64,000 nt of DNA from G963662605 sp963662605. Lineage in GTDB: Bacteria; Bacteroidota; Ignavibacteria; Ignavibacteriales; Ignavibacteriaceae. Location of the stretch: the NCBI GenBank assembly GCA_963662605.1, contig OY759785.1, positions 372,001 to 436,000 of the forward strand. The letters are read 5' to 3'. The position numbers and the translations under genes are program-made. The notes beneath the pieces are model-generated. The model was not told where the DNA came from and ran no database searches. It saw only the letters and a program-made list of their open reading frames with translations. Each line of letters starts with the position of its first letter. Positions within the stretch are counted from its first letter, which is position 1. Below are positions 61,468-64,000 of this stretch, piece by piece.

Positions 61468-62037
61468 CTATTTTTCCGATTGATTGATAGAAAAAACTTT
61501 TCCCAATATTGTAATATACATGTCTCCTTTTGCCGGAGAAATATTTTCCGACCACCTTTTTTGTGCCATGTTATAGCTAAACCGTATCCACTGATTTTCG
61601 TTGCAGTAGATATTGATCCATTGGCTTGTCCGTTGAAAGCCGAAGTAAAATTCTTTGCCGTCGGCTTCAGCTTTAATTAACTCCTCGGGTCCATGCTTTT
61701 TGTTTTGCTCCATTAAAAGAATGGCGAGAGGGTCAAGGTTCTTTTTCAACCGCAGCATATAAAATGAATGAAGATGCCGGCATATGCGGCGGTAGTCCAT
61801 CGGTTCGAAGTCACATGAGTTTTCCCGAAACTCTTCACAGGTGCAAATCATTTTGAAGGGATTATAGAGGTCAACATCTTTTTTATATTCCTTATCGCAC
61901 CAGGCCGGTAGATTTTCAATTTTATATACTATCGAGGCAGCGAGCGGATTAATAGTAAAGACCGACATCTCGGCCTCACGGAGATCGGTAAAGACTTTGT
62001 GATGTTTGGGAAATGTTCTGCGTGAGCGGAGGAGCAT
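61468..62037 (-). CDS. SWIM-like zinc-finger protein of unknown function
   Basis: 189 residues. The only clear motif is C-x-C (Cys65, Cys67, 'FKMICTCEEFREN') with C-x-H (Cys86, His88, 'DYRRICRHLH'), the arrangement of SWIM zinc fingers that bind nucleic acid or protein. The rest is unrecognised. It starts two bases after the stop of the S24 repressor gene, so the two are one transcript. An internal ATG at codon 24 with GAGG ahead is an alternative start. A partner of the repressor or a regulated effector are both possible; function is not known. Confidence 0.7.
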   Translation of the reverse strand: MLLRSRRTFPKHHKVFTDLREAEMSVFTINPLAASIVYKIENLPAWCDKEYKKDVDLYNPFKMICTCEEFRENSCDFEPMDYRRICRHLHSFYMLRLKKNLDPLAILLMEQNKKHGPEELIKAEADGKEFYFGFQRTSQWINIYCNENQWIRFSYNMAQKRWSENISPAKGDMYITILGKVFSINQSEK

Positions 62038-62039
62038 TG

Positions 62040-62666
62040 TTATTTTGCTTTCTTTATCAAAACCACTTTATACATCCGCACCTGATCTTTTTTTACGAAG
62101 ATCGGTTCAACTGCCTGATTATAACTTGTCAGAATAACGGCATTCGGAACACTGGGGTTTTCGTTGTAGACTTTCAAAGCTCCTTTAGTCTTATCCCAAA
62201 GGGCGGCGACCAGATCACCATTCTGCGGTTTTGCCGAAAACGAAATAAGTACAAAATCACCGGGCTGTATCATCGGCATCATGCTGTAGCCGAACTCCGG
62301 ATCAATTTTTATGAAGACGTGATCATCGGGATGATAGCTGACCACTTCGCTTTCCCACCAGTCCGACCAGTCAACCGACTCGCCTTTACCGGCGGGGACC
62401 ATACCGATAACCCGGTATTCAAGTTCCGAAAGACCACCTTTCACTTTAACATCTCTTTTTCCTTCAAGCAGCCATTTTGTGTCACACCCGATCTGCTGCA
62501 ACTTCAGAATTATTTCAGCGCCGGGAAGACTCTTGCCGTTGAAATAACTATTGCGCAATGAGGCAACGGTTGTTCCTAATGCTTTGGCCGCAGTATCAAT
62601 GTTTTCGAAATGTTCATACAGAAAATTTTTCAGGCGGGTACCGGTCTTTTTCTTGTCTATAATCAT
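62040..62666 (-). CDS. phage-type repressor: helix-turn-helix with S24/LexA-like peptidase domain
   Basis: 208 residues. The N-terminal 70 form a helix-turn-helix of the phage CI type ('FENIDTAAKALGTTVASLRN', 'SYFNGKSLPGAEIILKLQQI'). The C-terminal part is a LexA/S24 peptidase fold: cleavage-site-like 'VIGMVPAGKGES' (Ala92-Gly93), serine in 'GYSMMPMIQPGDFVLIS' (Ser128) and lysine in 'GALKVYN' (Lys165), so self-cleavage on RecA activation is plausible. Many such proteins regulate prophage or mobile genes, but no phage genes are present. It heads a two-gene operon with the SWIM-like gene. Targets unknown. Confidence 0.87.
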   Translation of the reverse strand: MIIDKKKTGTRLKNFLYEHFENIDTAAKALGTTVASLRNSYFNGKSLPGAEIILKLQQIGCDTKWLLEGKRDVKVKGGLSELEYRVIGMVPAGKGESVDWSDWWESEVVSYHPDDHVFIKIDPEFGYSMMPMIQPGDFVLISFSAKPQNGDLVAALWDKTKGALKVYNENPSVPNAVILTSYNQAVEPIFVKKDQVRMYKVVLIKKAK

Positions 62667-62884
62667 TGCTTTCCCTTATAAGATAATTCTTACCAGTACA
62701 ATATAATAAAAAGAAATATATTATTACCAAAATTTGTCCGGCATCTATACATTCCAAAAGTATTTCTGCCGGTATATTTTGATTTTACTTTATTGTTTCT
62801 ATCTTGCAGAAGTTTGTTTCCCGAATATTTAATATCTGTTAATTAAAATAGATACATATTTGATGTTAAGCATATTGGATTCCT

Positions 62885-64000
62885 ATGCTATTTAACTCAT
62901 TCCATTACCTAATATTTTTTACCGTCATCGGCTGTGTCTATTTTGTACTGCCTCATAAATACCGTTGGTTTCTCCTACTGGCAGGCAGTTGTTACTTTTA
63001 TATGGTCTTCGTTCCCATCTACATCTGCATACTTGGTTTTACAATTATTGTTGATTATTTCGCCGGAATACTAATTGAGCAATCTACAGGAAAAAAGCGG
63101 AAAGCATTTTTAATTGCAAGTTTGTGTGCCAACATCGGGGTGCTTGCCATTTTTAAATATTATAATTTTTTCAATGATAATGTTACCGTTTTTCTTCAGG
63201 ATTTTGGCTTACAAAACAGGCTGCCATATTTATCCATTCTGCTCCCGATTGGCCTCTCTTTTCATACATTTCAGGCGATGAGTTACACAATTGAAGTCTA
63301 CCGCGGAAATTATAAAGCTGAAAGGCATTTTGGGATATACTCACTGTATGTAATGTTTTTTCCACAGTTGGTCGCGGGACCCATTGAACGCCCCGGTAAC
63401 TTACTGCCCCAATTCAGAATAGAACATGAGTTCGATTATAACCGTGTTAAAAGCGGGTTGATATTAATTGCCTGGGGAATCTTTAAAAAAGTCGTTATTG
63501 CCGACCGGCTGGCTATTGCCGTTGACTCTGTTTATAGTAACCCGCATACATATTCAGGATTCAGTCTTATCATAGCAACTCTGTTATTTACCTTTCAGGT
63601 ATATTGTGATTTTTCCGGTTACGCCGATGTAGCAATCGGATCTGCCCGCGTTTTAGGTTTTAAGCTGATGAAGAATTTTAATTTTCCCTTTGTATCAAAA
63701 TCGTTCATGGAATTTTGGCAGCGATGGCATATCTCATTATCCACCTGGTTCAAAGATTATCTCTATATACCTCTTGGCGGCAACAGAGTTTCTGCCGGCA
63801 AATGGTACAGAAATATTATGATTGTGTTTCTCATCAGCGGATTATGGCATGGTGCCAGCTGGAATTATATAGTTTTCGGAGCTCTGCAAGGTTTTTATAT
63901 TATCTTAGGCAAGGCCACGGCTCCACAGCGTAAAAAACTGCTCAATAAACTTCACTTGGGATCCAATGAGGGTCTTTCCATTATCACGACATTTTTATTG
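62885..64000 (+). CDS. MBOAT family O-acyltransferase (AlgI/DltB-like), 3' end outside window
   Basis: Partial gene: 372 codons run open to the window edge. Multi-membrane protein beginning MLFNSFHYLIFFTVIGCVYF, with the MBOAT signatures 'FFPQLVAGPIERPGNLLPQF', 'CDFSGYADVAIGSARVLGFK', 'FWQRWHISLSTWFKDYLYIP' (His about 282) and 'FLISGLWHGASWNYIVFGAL' with the catalytic histidine (about 322). Members such as AlgI transfer acyl groups across the membrane to polysaccharides or other exported molecules, usually with an SGNH/DHHW-type partner encoded next to them, which would lie beyond the window. The acceptor is not identifiable. Confidence 0.93.
   Translation, partial: MLFNSFHYLIFFTVIGCVYFVLPHKYRWFLLLAGSCYFYMVFVPIYICILGFTIIVDYFAGILIEQSTGKKRKAFLIASLCANIGVLAIFKYYNFFNDNVTVFLQDFGLQNRLPYLSILLPIGLSFHTFQAMSYTIEVYRGNYKAERHFGIYSLYVMFFPQLVAGPIERPGNLLPQFRIEHEFDYNRVKSGLILIAWGIFKKVVIADRLAIAVDSVYSNPHTYSGFSLIIATLLFTFQVYCDFSGYADVAIGSARVLGFKLMKNFNFPFVSKSFMEFWQRWHISLSTWFKDYLYIPLGGNRVSAGKWYRNIMIVFLISGLWHGASWNYIVFGALQGFYIILGKATAPQRKKLLNKLHLGSNEGLSIITTFLL

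Noticed and set aside
1..64000. tRNA, rRNA or known riboswitch genes in the intergenic regions
   Set aside because: No cloverleaf-like or conserved RNA sequence was recognised by eye; a covariance-model search would be needed to exclude small RNAs.

Overview
The window looks like a chromosomal segment of a free-living bacterium of the Bacteroidota/Chlorobiota/Ignavibacteria side of the tree. Six large secreted proteins end in a type IX secretion (T9SS) sorting domain of the 'NYPNPFNPST ... LPSGIYFY' kind, two TonB-dependent receptors carry the CarboxypepD-regulatory N-terminal domain typical of that group, and genes are packed on both strands with stop codons of convergent pairs often only 1-2 bases apart. 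I assign no species. I found no rRNA, tRNA, CRISPR array, transposase or prophage.

Layout. 0-12 kb: a methyltransferase, a BI-1 membrane protein, a FrnE/DsbA-like oxidoreductase, a broken GxxExxY gene between inverted repeats, a T9SS-exported NlpC/P60-type protein, a hemolysin-III membrane protein, a lipoprotein trio, an outer-membrane receptor, DoxX and DinB proteins. 12-27 kb: a PAS histidine kinase, a second receptor, two convergent multi-membrane TPR proteins resembling TMTC/PMT-type glycosyltransferases, a UraA-type permease and two tandem polysaccharide-lyase-6 paralogues with T9SS tails. 27-36 kb is the accessory part: a lone XRE regulator, a visibly A+T-rich two-gene module (a DUF6236-like protein and a PD-(D/E)XK/SEC-C protein), then urocanate hydratase, adenosine deaminase and a HEPN-like small protein, all interspersed with highly structured non-coding repeats. 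36-50 kb: prfA, a response regulator-phosphatase, a T9SS-exported GH57 enzyme, YhcH-type and DUF1015 proteins, a second broken GxxExxY gene bounded by a perfect 28-bp inverted repeat, a macrodomain protein, a DinB protein and a very large T9SS protein. 50-64 kb: another T9SS protein with a copied 260-bp downstream repeat, a thioredoxin-fold protein, the mnmE-mnmG-rsmG cluster with two parS-like sites, a PHP phosphoesterase, a nitronate-monooxygenase-like enzyme, an S24 repressor with a SWIM-like partner and the start of an MBOAT acyltransferase.

How it fits together: the secreted set (two PL6 lyases, a GH57 enzyme, carbohydrate-binding-like proteins) plus TonB receptors and a YhcH-type protein suggests polysaccharide scavenging with T9SS export. 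The mnmE/mnmG/rsmG genes with parS-like sites suggest the 55-58 kb part lies near the replication origin. The most novel material is (i) the A+T-rich two-gene nuclease module, a possible defence system; (ii) several families of non-coding repeats made of ordered arrays of short hairpins, including a 166-bp element with nested stems; (iii) GxxExxY nuclease-family genes framed by inverted repeats, both copies broken within a few codons of the same place; and (iv) tiny palindromic inserts of about 20-30 bases that sit inside other repeats.
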